Positions 20,289 through 31,186 of a stretch of 64,000 nucleotides of DNA are shown one piece after another. Positions within the stretch are counted from its first letter, which is position 1. The number at the start of each line of letters is the position of its first letter. Origin of the DNA: Azolla caroliniana (taxonomy: Eukaryota > Polypodiophyta); contig JBHGNT010000016.1 of NCBI GenBank assembly GCA_043228905.1, forward strand, positions 5,022,001 to 5,086,000, given 5' to 3'. The position numbers and the translations under genes were made by a program. Below the pieces are notes generated by a model. It searched no databases. It saw only the letters and a program-made list of their open reading frames with translations, and was not told the DNA's origin.

Positions 20289-20972
20289 AATCGAGGAAGA
20301 AAATAAACATTAAAAATTGAAAATAAAACAATTATCATCTATTGAATGGTGTTCAATTTCAAATAACAAATTCATTACGTCACACTCGAATGTACAAAGA
20401 TAATATACGTCACACTCGAAATGTCCCAAGGCCGTATTTAATACATTAATTGTAACTTCATTCTCCTAGGTAGAGTTGTACGAAAGCACACCTAGAGAAG
20501 GTTTGGAATGTGATAGTTGGCCAGTCTCTGTCTCTGTCTGTCTCTGTCTATGTCTCTGTCTCTCTCTATCTGTCTCTCTCTTCTGTCTTGAAGTTGTCAA
20601 ACAGACAGAGGCAGAAAGTTAGAAAGACGACACATATCTATTACCTATCTCGCTCTCACTCCACCTTTGAATCTCTGTTTCTTTCTTTCTTTCTATTTCT
20701 CTCTCTCACTCCACCTTCGATTCTTTGTTCCCCGCGTAGTAGTTGTTGTGTTCCCCTCTGTGCCAGGTTCGATCTCTGTCTCTATATATGCAGAGATTTC
20801 TGTTTCCCCGGATTGATGTTCTTGTTGATTTTCTTTCCTTGTGTATGCTCGTTTGTCTCCTCTGCAGCAGCCTCGTCAACAACCTCTTGCATATAGGGGA
20901 TTTTGAAGGCTTGGTGTGCTCCGAAGGTGTGGTACCTCTGCCTTCAACCTTGGCTCCATTTGCCTCCAACCG
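20289..20972 (+). promoter_or_regulatory. left subterminal region and CT-rich leader
   Basis: AT-rich sequence with two direct copies of TACGTCACACTCGAA (about 20374 and 20410), then CT/GT microsatellite tracts (20520-20590, 20680-20710). Open frames here are low complexity and unconvincing. It probably carries the promoter and 5' leader of the RING gene, ending at a GTATGT donor at 20973. Confidence 0.4.
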
Positions 20973-21412
20973 GTATGTTATCGTTTTCTCTTTGTTTCCT
21001 GTCCGTCTGTTTTTAATTTGTATGTGTATGGGCATTTTTAGGTTTTGATTATTCATAGTCTATGTGTTGCATGCCCAACTAGTATGTTTTCATTTTCTCT
21101 GTGTTTGTTTTTAATTTGTATGTGTTTGACATGGATGAGTTTTCTTCCGACTGTTTAGGGTGGTTGTGTGTTTGTCATGGTTTGTACATGCAACTTAGAT
21201 GGAGTTGGCTATGATGAGTTGCTATGTTTTCGTTTTGTTGGTATGTTTTCGTTTTCTCTGTGTTTCCTATCTGTCTGTTTTTAATTTGTATGTGTTAGAC
21301 ATGGATGAGTTTTCTTCCGACTATTTAGGGTTTTTGTGTGTTTGACATGGCTTGTACATGCACCGTGATTACTTGCTATGTGTTGATGGTAATTTGATGA
21401 GTTTTATTCTAG
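20973..21412 (+). other. putative intron 1 of the RING gene
   Basis: Starts GTATGTTATCG and ends TTTTATTCTAG. It contains several degenerate copies of GTATGTTTTCGTTTTCTC and of ATGGATGAGTTTTCTTCC. Confidence 0.45.
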
Positions 21413-22748
21413 TACATGCATATTCATTCAACGAGAATAGTGATGACTAGGACAATGACGAGAAGGACACCCATAAAGAAGACATTGATGAAAGAGAAAG
21501 TGAAGACACCAGTGAAGGAAGGGAAAAGGAAACCTCTCAAAGAAAGCAAGAAGACACCCAGAAGAGAAAGGGTGATGAATTCATCAACACAGAGAAAGAA
21601 GATGTACCACTCCATCATTCGAGAAACACCTCTCGGATGGAGTTATTTCCTTCGAGCACGACCTGAAGTTTATCCTGAGCTGAGAGAGTGGTTAATAAAA
21701 ACCTGGGGGTCATCACATCCCGATACAAGGCGAGGATTCCACATAAGTGGATTGAAGAGGGAATATGTCAACTTATTGAAGACGAGATATGAACATGTTT
21801 ATGATACAAATCAAATCTGTAACAATGAGGTGGATACTATTTTTGCACGTGCATTTGCATGTGAAGTTCAGGGTGGCATCGACGTAGATTGGGAAGATTT
21901 TAATCGGCACCGGTCAGAACATTATAAAGGGTCCTCCAGTACCAACACTGGCTTGAAGTCATCGGGAACCTCTCATGTGGATATTCCGGCTACAACACCT
22001 GTCCACCAAGTTCAATCTGCAAAGGTACGGGCCACAATGACTGAAAAGAATGAGCAGATGATGGCCAGTTGCATAGCATCTATGAGCTCAAGAATACAAG
22101 CACTACTTGCTGATTTGGAAGCAATTAAATCAACTGAGATACAGGCAGAAAAGAAATTCTCTTCATTAAAGACTACATATGAATGGATTGCATCGACAAT
22201 CCAAAATTCAGAAAGTGAGGTGTTGAAAGAGGAGTTGAAGAAAGAGCTAAACAATATGGGCACTCAATTAGGTTCATAGATGAGAGACCTTGATACTTGC
22301 AGGAATGCACATTCCGAAATAGATAATAAGTTGTCAGCTTTAAAGTTGCATTCTGAGAACCTTGTGTGCTTGATGCAGGATTTAAAACAAAAAGGTTTTG
22401 AAACTTTGTGTCCATCTGTAATTGAGCACCCAAGTGGTATGGAAAGTACCATTACTAGTATAGCTATATCACGGTATTGGCTTTAAAAGTTATTTATTTC
22501 TACTTTTGTGGTATAAATATCATATTAGCTAATATATTATAACTTGTGTTTGCAATCTGCCAGGTGTATATTTTGTGGCCTCGGATTCAAGCTGGAGCCT
22601 ATGGATGTTGTGATTACACCGTGCTTGCACACATATCATTTGCTATGTGCTAAGTATCATTTTGAGAAAGAGAATACATGTATGGACTGTAAAACTACAA
22701 TTGCGGCTGAGTGGTACTATGCTTGGGGTTTAAAAGTACACCCGTATG
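21413..22748 (+). pseudogene. coiled-coil RING-H2 protein gene (two exons visible)
   Basis: Exon 21413-22473 reads as 287 residues from the ATG at 21416. A basic/acidic repetitive N-terminus is followed by a globular part (RPEVYPELREWLIKTWG, GGIDVDWEDFNRH) and a helical, probable coiled-coil part (SRIQALLADLEAIKSTEIQ). A TAG at 22277-22279 interrupts the frame, which continues (MRDLDTCRNAHSEIDNK) to a donor at 22474. Removing the 90-bp intron 22474-22563 keeps the frame and gives CIFCGLGF, PCLHTYHLLC and CMDC, the ligand pattern C-C-C-H-H-C-C-C of a RING-H2 finger. A further donor follows at 22749. RING-H2 proteins are usually E3 ubiquitin ligases; the role here is unknown. The N-terminal reading may also contain a frameshift near 21620, because another frame is strongly D/E/K-rich there. 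Confidence 0.62.
22474..22563 (+). other. intron, 90 bp, GT-AG
   Basis: GTATTGG...CTGCCAG. Splicing joins ATA TCA CG to G TGT ATA, restoring the first zinc ligand pair of the RING finger in frame. This is the clearest splice evidence in the window. Confidence 0.72.
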
Positions 22749-23614
22749 GTATGTGGCTCTACTATTCTATTGTTTGTATAATATGATGTCAATTTACATT
22801 TGGATTAGAACTAGTGTACGCCACAATTCATACTTCATATTTAGGAGAACAATGGATTAGTATTAGTGTATCTCTAACAACTAATATGTGGAACCCTAAT
22901 TATGTGGGTTAGTATTGGCAGTACTCTTAATATATAATTGGTATGTGTAGTTGAAGGGATATTTTCCAGAATTAGTACTAAAAGGAACCAGGTACAACAT
23001 TGTCCAATCTATATTGCAACTTGCCTAGTACTAGTTTAGTAGACACTATACTTGTACACTGCTGACTGTTAGTATTGTTTGTGTAACTTGGGAATTAGTA
23101 CTAATTATGTAATTTGGGAACAAGGTGTATAGTAAATTGCTGAATATTAGTACAGTTTGTGTAATTTGGAAATGAGGTGTGTCAAACACATATCACGTTT
23201 AGTACTAATACTGCTCAAGATTAATATTGTTGGTGTAATTAGTACAAGTTATGTAATTAGGTGTGTAGAACACATATCGCGTTTAGTATTACTTGTGTGC
23301 AAAATACCACGTTAATACTAAAATCCAATCTACATTTGTTGGATTAGATGTTAGTCCAATCTATATTACAATGTGCCTAGTACTAGTGTTAGTACACACT
23401 ATACTTGTACATTGTTGACGATTAGTACTTAGCGAGTAGTACATTGTTCATGATTAGTACTAGTTTTGTAAACTGGGAACTAAGTGAGTAGTACATTGCT
23501 CATGATTAGTACTAGTTTTGTAATTTGGGAACTAAGTGAGTAGTACATTGTTCAGGATTAATACTCCTTGTGTAATTTGGGAACTAAGTGAGTAGTGCAT
23601 TGTGCATGAAAGGG
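22749..23614 (+). other. AT-rich intronic/noncoding region with TAGTACT motifs
   Basis: No coding signal. Degenerate 50-60-bp repeats contain AGTACTAGTTTTGTAA and GGGAACTAAGTGAGTAG (23400-23600). Confidence 0.5.
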
Positions 23615-25017
23615 CAAGAAAGTTGTATGGAAAGGGCAAGAAAGGCAAAGTTGAATGCAATGGTGAGTCATATATGTTCTCACCTGTCCGGAGAGTTGTC
23701 AACCTAATGCATTGTCTAATACCATGTACTTGTGTTACTAGCTGATGACGAAATGATCTTTGGTGAGGGAGATACGAGTCCAAAACCTAATCGTGAAGAT
23801 GAATTTATCACACTCCTAGGTACACGTCAAAGCCAGTTTTTGAAAACAATGATTTAGATCATAACAACCCTATGATAGTGTTGCTTTTGGTGCATTCAAT
23901 AGATCACAACAACCTTGTTGAGCACTTAGATGTTGTGGAGAAGATAACCGACCCTACCACTTGCAATGGGGTATCTACGGTTGTACAGTATGACGTTCAT
24001 TGTTGTTGGTATGTTTGCAAACTTTTGAGTATGTGAGTTGATACTAATATTCTTTGGAATCCCATTATTTAGGTTTACAAGACCAGTCTGATTCCTAATT
24101 GCAATCAAGTGAATCGGGAACTATATGGAGCACAAGTGCAGAGTCAGATTCTGGGATTAACCTTTGCACGGAGGCAGACTCTGGAAGCACATCTTCCACA
24201 CATGAGGACTGTGAGAAAAATGAAGCATTCATATTTGAAGAGCAGTTGGCATGTACAAACAATAATTTGTCTAAAGAAGCCCATGAGGAGTGTGGAAAGA
24301 ATATGGCAAGTACTGAAGAGAAGACTGATTGTACTGAGAATGTATCTATAGTGTCTAAAGAATCCCATGAGGATTGTGGAAAGAACATCGCTAGTACTGA
24401 AGAGGAGCCTGATTGTACTGAGAATGTGCTAGTAGTGTCTAAAGAATCCCATGAGGATTGTGGAAAGAACATCGTTACTAATGAAGGGGAGCCTACTAGC
24501 ATCACCCATGAGGACCAGGCAATAAAGACCACCCAAGAAGGGGAGCATGGTTCTCTTAAGAATGAGGAGATAGCCACCGTACAAGAGGAGTTGACCCAAG
24601 AAGGAGAGCACAGTGGTCTTAAGAATGAGGTGACTATGACCAGCCAAGAGTTCACTAGGAGTATTGCTGTAGCCCACATACATGAGCCTAATTGTACTGA
24701 GACTGAGCATACTAGCAACAACATGAGTACTAAAACAACCCACATTCAGGAGATGAGTGATAATTTTTCTATCGACAGTACCTTTGTGGATGTGTGTACA
24801 AGCATTGTAGTTGCAGAAAACACAGTTGCTCTCTCAAGCTTGCCACTAGTACAAGGTGCCCGTGCATCCACGCCTGTCTTTGATGCCTCTGATGATGAAG
24901 TGCCACTTAGTTAGTTGATCCTAAAGGCTTTAAGATAAAGAAGAATGTAAAATCAGAAAAAACTGGCACCAACAACAAGCGCATTACAAGATCAGCCAAA
25001 TTGCCCTCTAGTGCCTG
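23615..25017 (+). pseudogene. downstream exons with acidic SKESHEDCGKN repeats
   Basis: A short exon ends at 23662 before GTGAGT. Removing 23663-23741 joins VECN to ADDEMIFGEGDTSPKP in frame. After another noncoding stretch, an acceptor at about 24072 opens a long frame (24099-24914). This frame contains three ~30-residue repeats (SKESHEDCGKN, ASTEE, DCTENV) and is rich in E, S and T. A TAA lies just before the repeat frame. The basic C-terminal tail (KGFKIKKN, NKRITRSAK) is in a shifted frame. It is probably the C-terminal part of the RING gene, decayed. No known domain is recognised. Confidence 0.45.
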
Positions 25018-26276
25018 ATTGTCTTTCGATTGTACTTGAACTTTAGTTGAACTGTTAGTGATGTGAGAAATTGAACTATTTGGTATACCAAAATACTGTC
25101 TCATTTATCTGAAATAGTTATACCAGTGTCTTTCGGTTGTCTTTCGATTGTACTTGAACTTTAGCCGAACTGTTAGTGATGTCTGAAATTGAACTATTTG
25201 GTATACCAAAATCCAGTAGTTATACCAGTGTGAAATTCTATATTGCCAATTGCAGAGAATGAAAATGTATTCTATTGTTAACTCTTGTAGTGTAATCTGA
25301 ATTTCTATATTGCTAATTCTGAAATGATCTTTGGTGAGGGAGGTACAAATTTATCACACTCCCAAGTACACTCCCATGCAGCCATGATTGTGTTGATTAC
25401 AAATAAAATTCTATATTGTTAACTGAGATGTTATATACAGTTCGTTATACCAGATGAAGATTTAGAAGATTGGTATATACTGTCATGCAACCGAACTTTA
25501 CATCAGATGTATGTATCCGTCTAACCGAGATACTTTGGGAGACCACTATGTATTACTTAATACTTGCAATTGACATTGGGAGACTGCTATGTATTACTTA
25601 ATACTTGCAATTGACATTGGGAGACTGCTATGTATTACTTAATTCTTGCAATTGACATTGGGAGACTGATATGTATTACTTAATACTTGCAATTGACATT
25701 GGGAGACTGCTATGTATTACTTAATACTTTCAATTGACATACTTGCAATTGACATTAGTACTAAACTAATATGTATATTGATACTTGCGTTAGTACTAAT
25801 ATGTATATTGATACTTCGAAGTATGGTCTCCTTGAGTGCACATGGTTAGAGTTGAATAATGACTTGAGTGCACATGGTTAGAGTTGAATAATGACTTGAG
25901 TGCACACAATAGAGACTTGATAGTTGAATAAGTTTGGGCCATATTTAGGCTACTAAGTATTCAAGACTTCACACCTTAAACCATAGAAACAAGCAACTCT
26001 ATAATTACTATAAACACTGACAATACAGAAGTATTGAAGACTTCACACCTTAAACCATGGAAACAAGCAACTCTTTAATTACCATAAACACTTACAATAC
26101 AAGCTCAATAAATAGTCTCAATACATCAAATATATCGATTCATAATACATAATAGAAGAAAGGAATTATATTGATTCATTTGTCAATCATCAAAATTAAT
26201 ATATCAATACATCAAATAGTGAACTACAAGTGGATGTTTTTCAGTTTTCTGGTACAATGTATTGATAGTGTGACTT
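25017..26276. repeat. tandem repeats between the convergent genes
   Basis: Two ~110-bp copies with TGTACTTGAACTTTAG (25020-25235), about five 41-bp units with TATGTATTACTTAATAC (25541-25740), then a 33-bp unit with CTTGAGTGCACATGGTTAG (about 25850-25920). No coding signal. Confidence 0.7.
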
Positions 26277-29200
26277 TCAAGCATTAAATAGAGAGACCTC
26301 CCCTAATATGTGCTCATGAACCTCTTGGGGGACCTTGTAGACAGTGTTGTATCCCTTAACCTTGTGCTTTGCTTGAGTCATATTGAATTTGATCGCAAGA
26401 ATGGCATCAACGTAGATTATTGCGATCGGTGCTTCTTTTAGTAATGCATATGTGTTCTTGCATTGCGGCAACTTTGCATAATAGTTTCCATACACGACAG
26501 ACTCACCAAGGTTGAAATTGTTGCCCCAGCCATCCCTCACCACTTCTTTCAATAATGTCTTGACTTGCTTGCACACCACAATGTAGTAGTCTTCTAAATC
26601 TTCATTCTAAGGAGATTTGAGCACTGCAAAATGATCTCCAACTTCTAATAAAACTGCCAAGTCTTGATGTTGGTTGTAGTATACAATATCGTTTGAATGC
26701 GCATCCTCTTCAATATCATCTTGTCGTTCAGGCTCAAGCTTCTACAGCTTCCAGGGCTCGACGATTGATAGGTTGATGCATTTATCCCAAGCTTCATCTA
26801 TACACATGGAACAAAAGCATGATAAAGTACGGAGTAACAATTGTGTTGTGTCCTTGCGGCTAAACCCTAATACACAATGGGTGCTGCGTGTGCCTTTCAC
26901 GGTTTTACAACCATATGATTTAGTTCTATCAACCTCATCAACGCGAACTTCAACAAACAATCTGTTCTTACCATCATTTGACATCTTCCATGTTAGCCAC
27001 TGCACAACATCATGTGCATTTTGCAACTTAGCACCATTATTATCCAACTGCTCCCTTGTAAGGGCACGTTTGATCACAGCCCCCGCGCCATCATGCTCTC
27101 CTTTTCCATGTCCAGACCCGAAGTAGTTCCATTGCAGACGAATGTTGAATAAGGAGAAATACCTGCTTTTGTATCTCAGGTTTCCAACAAAATTAGTACT
27201 ATGTTGTCAATCGAGAGTACTACACATCCATTAATACTGATTTAGTACAAATACAAAACAAAGCATAGCACAACGTATCCATTGAGAACACTCTACACTT
27301 ATTAAAAGATAAATAGTACTATGTTGTCAACCATGTGAACTTGGCATCCATTAATACTAATTTAGTATGGATACAACACAAAGCATAGTACAATGAATTC
27401 ATGGAAAGCACTCTACATGAATTAACAGATAAATAGTACAAACTCTTCAATATCAGATAGTATTATGTTGCTGACGACGAGTACTTTACATTCATTAATA
27501 CCGATTTAGTACAGATACAATACACAATACAGTACAATGTGTCCACGGAGAACACAACCCTCCTTAGAAGATAATTAGTACTACAACACATGTACTTTAC
27601 ATCCCCCAATAAACATTGATTTAGTATAGATACAACACACAGTACAATACAGTGTGTTCATGGAGAACACTTAGCATGGATTAATAGATAAGTAGTACGA
27701 ACTCTTCAATATAAGATAATACTATGAGTACAAGACATGTACTTTACATCTTCCGATAATTACTGATTTAGTATAGATACAACACCAAGTACAATACAGT
27801 GTGTTCATGGAGAACACTCAACATTGATTAATAGATAATTAGTACAAACTCTTCAATCTAGGACAATACTATGAGTAGTAGACATGTACTTTACATCCTT
27901 CGATAATTATTTCTTTAGTACAGATACAACACAGTACAATACAGTGTCCATGGAAAACCCTCAACATGGATTAAAAGATAATTAGTACAATTCTCTTAAG
28001 GACGGTCAATACTATGAGTACAAGTTGAGTAAATACTAATTTAGTACAGATACAACACACAACATAGTACAATGTGTCTATGGAGAACACTTCACATGGA
28101 TTAAAAGATGATTAGTACAATTCTCTTAAGGACGGACAATACTATGAGTACAAGACGAGTACTTTACATCCTTCAGTAAATACTGATTTAGTACTAATAC
28201 AACATACAACATAGTACAATGTGTCTATGGAGAACACTTCACATGGATTAAAAGATAATTAGTACAATTCTCTTAAGGATGGACAATACTGTGAGTACAA
28301 GATGAGTACTTTACATCCTTCTGTAAACACAACATAGTACATATACAACACACAACATAGTACAATGTGTCTATGGAGAACACATCACATGGATTAAAAG
28401 ATAATTAGTACAATTCTCTTAAGGACAGACAATACTATGAGTACAAGACAAGTACTTTACATCCTTCTGTAAATACTGATTTATTACAGATACAACACAC
28501 ATCATAGTACAATGTGTCTATGGAGAACACTTCACATGCATTAAAGATAATTAGTACAATTCTCTTAAGGACGGACAATACTATAGAGTACAATACGAGT
28601 ACTTTACATTCTTCAGTAAATACTGATTTAGTAAAGATACAACACACAACATAGTACACTTTGTCTATGGAGAACACTTCACATGGATTAAAAGATAATA
28701 AACACAGATTCCCATGACAGGATAGTACTATTTGATCAATCAAGAACAGTTAACTTAGTTACAAACAAAATTAGTATGCATGCATCCATGTGAATAGTGT
28801 TGTGTTCGAATAGTTACAAACATAATTAGTATGCATCCATGTGAATAGTATTGTGTGTGAATAGTTACAAACATAATTAGTATGCATGCACTAACACAAG
28901 AATTACTTCCTTACACATTGCATGATAAGTACTAAACATATGGATTAAAAATTATCTGGCGATAAAGTAGAACGATCATGCCGCCTTAAACTGCGAGGCA
29001 ACACCATCAGACCAAACCCAATGACGGTTAAAGGTTAACCCTAGAGACAATAAATCTGCATGGTGAAGCTTAAAACAATGTTGAACAAATAGTGTATCAT
29101 GCTTTTTATCATCTGAAATGTAAAATATTGATTTCTTATGTAACTCACCGTCTTGCCTCCAATAGCAAATATATACAAGTATCGTACATTGATCATTGTA

Positions 29201-29860
29201 CCAATGCATTGATTGAACCTCATTTTGAACTTTAAATGTATAGTTTTCTGCAAAGTCAATAACGGATACGATGACACCCGTTGGTAAGTTATTAATACAT
29301 TCCTTGAACTATGAATTTTGCCAATAACTCCGGAAGTTATGTGGAATGAACTCCCCAAGTTGTTTCTTAAATTTTGAGACAAGGGTAGCAACACATGTCT
29401 CCTTATATACTTTCTCAATAATCTCTTGAGATAAGGCATCGCATCGTCGTCTACGTCCCAACCCTAGCCACTTGAATTGGCTTGAGTGTATATTTCGGCG
29501 ATGTTTCCTCAAGTTCCTTCTTTGAATACCCAGGGCTAAGGCAACTTTAGTATCACTATATTTTTTTTCTCTCGCACCGTTCACAACCATGTGTAGGGTT
29601 GTCCTCTTTGCAGCAAGTTTGTCTATGCTCTCTACACCTTTCACTAAGTCTAGGGATGACTTCATAGCCTCTACAATCTCTTCTGAAACACATTGGTCCC
29701 TAAATTTTATTCTCTCCATGTCTTCATTCAAACGTTGATGGTGTAACACTCTACATATAATATCCCTACGATCCTCTTCACTAAATCTCTTCGTTATTTC
29801 TACCAAATAACAGACTATGTGAAGAACCACCCGTCTCTTGGTCCTTTCAGATATATACAT
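26277..29860 (-). pseudogene. transposase-like gene (DFAENY / SDG-QFK / GHGKG family), decayed
   Basis: The first exon runs from 29860 to 28956. The helical, basic N-terminus includes VALALGIQRRNLRKHRR. VIDFAENYTFKVQNEVQSMHW, YISDDKKHDTLFVQHCF and VWSDGVASQFK follow, then SFYFIAR. After a 1.8-kb intron the second part reads LQWNYFGSGHGKGEHDGAG, VIKRALTREQL, then GDHFAVL, LGESVVYGNYYAKL and KGYNTVYKVP. All parts are in one frame, apart from TAG at 29309-29311, TGA at 28976-28978, TAG at 26742-26744 and TAG at 26607-26609. From memory these motifs occur in a widespread, poorly studied family in animal and some plant genomes. The conserved D, D and D could form an RNase H-like catalytic triad. 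Calling it a transposase is inference from that pattern and the TIR context. Confidence 0.6.
27163..28955 (-). repeat. intron filled with ~147-bp tandem repeats
   Basis: On the minus strand it ends AAAGCAG at 27163, and splicing gives FIAR-YFSLFN in frame. The donor position at 28955 reads ATAATT where GTAATT would be expected, a one-base change that would block splicing. About ten tandem units are marked by TGGAGAACAC-type sequence at 27661, 27808, 27951, 28081, 28228, 28374, 28521 and 28668. Most spacings are 146-147 bp. TAGTAC is abundant. Confidence 0.72.
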
Positions 29861-30043
29861 GAGTTACTTGACAACTCACTCTCGTTTGGAACCCCCATTT
29901 GGTCATTAGATTTATCCAAAAAAATTAAGTGTCCGGTGAGAGTAGTTAATGTTATATAGACTACACTAAGAAAACACAGTCAAATGTTTTTAAATGTGGC
30001 CTGCAAAGTGAGAAATAATTTGTTTCGAACATTAGAATTACGA

Positions 30044-30545
30044 ATCAAATATGACAATTGTAAAATCTAAAAATTTAGTACTGAAAAATGAAGAAATGAA
30101 AAATTTTAGTCCTGAAAATAAAAAAATGGATGGAAGGAACCTCTAATGGTGGCGGGAGCGTTGATTTAGTGTGATATGCCGCCTCAATTATGTGGAAGGA
30201 ACCTCCAATGGTGGAAGCACGACGTACAAATTTGACAATTGTAAAATCTAAAAATTTAGTACTCAAAAATGAAGAAATGAAAAATTTTAGTCCTGAAAAT
30301 AAAAAATTTGATGCAAGGAACCTCCAATGGTGGCAGGAGCGTTGATTCTGTGTGATATACCGCCTCGATTTGCTGGAAAGAACCTCCAATGGTGGAGGGC
30401 GCCTTGAATCTTTGTGATATGCCGCCTTGATTTAGTGGAAGGAACCTCTAATGGTGGAGGGCGCCTTGAATCTTTGTGATATGCTGCCTGGATTCGGTGG
30501 AAGGATCCTCGCCTCGATGGAAAAAGCCCCAAATCACCACGACGT
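30044..30545 (-). repeat. subterminal tandem repeats upstream of the transposase-like gene
   Basis: Five to six units of 61-63 bp with GGAAGGAACCTCCAATGGTG and GATATGCCGCCTCGATT, at about 30131, 30193, 30313, 30374, 30437 and 30500. Two ~80-bp copies contain AAAATCTAAAAATTTAGTACT. They lie 5' of the gene and may be transposase-binding or promoter repeats. Confidence 0.65.
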
Positions 30546-30731
30546 AAACTACAATCGGTGGAAGTAAGAAAGTCGTTGTCGAAGAAGTCACTATTGGCTG
30601 TTATAAGAGGCCTCAGAACAGTCTCTGTTCCTCAACCTAAACCCTAACAAAAACAGAAACCCTAAAAAAACTAGAAATCTTGAACTCAAAAGGTCCAACC
30701 TGACATGGATGTCTGAGATTTGCTCCCTAAC
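30546..30731. other. right-side noncoding region before Copia-2
   Basis: Contains GACATGGATGTCTGAGATT, which has a relative (GACATCGATGTCTGAGATG) just right of Copia-2 at about 36570, plus CCTAAACCCTAAC. It ends with the target duplication CTAAC (30727-30731). No coding signal. Confidence 0.6.
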
Positions 30732-31186
30732 TGTAAAAAGTAACGTGCGGAAGCAAGTATGACGACCGAACAGAAGGAAGAAAACTCAGGTTTAACGGAG
30801 AGCTTGAGCTCACGCAGTATACGCGGGAGAGACAGAGAGAGTGAGAGAGGAAAACACAAGAGGTATATTCAAAAAAATACACAATCTCTATTCACCACAC
30901 TCTATACATATGTGTGTCCAATGAACACTTTTATACAAGTCCTAGAAGGACTGACCGAAGTACTGACAGTACTTCAATGCTCATTAAGAGCTCCTACACT
31001 AACTCCCAAATATATTCCTCACGGAATATCATTCCTAACGGCCTCCCGGTCTACGCACCGATCCGGCCCTCCCTACACACCGGTCGGCGTACCGGTTTAC
31101 GCATTCGGCCTAACCGATCGGTCCCATTTGATCCGGTCCTCGGCTTCTTCAGCCGATCTGGCCGATGTTGAGCTTGTCTCTCAACA
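30732..31186 (-). repeat. Copia-2 3' LTR (455 bp)
   Basis: Minus strand starts TGTTGAGAGACAAGC and ends TTTTTACA. A palindrome lies at 30958-30974. The preceding polypurine tract is GAGGGGGAG. Confidence 0.94.

Noticed and set aside
20510-20896. 128-residue frame on the plus strand
   Set aside because: It is a translation of CT/GT microsatellite DNA (S, L, F, V runs) and is better read as a leader region.
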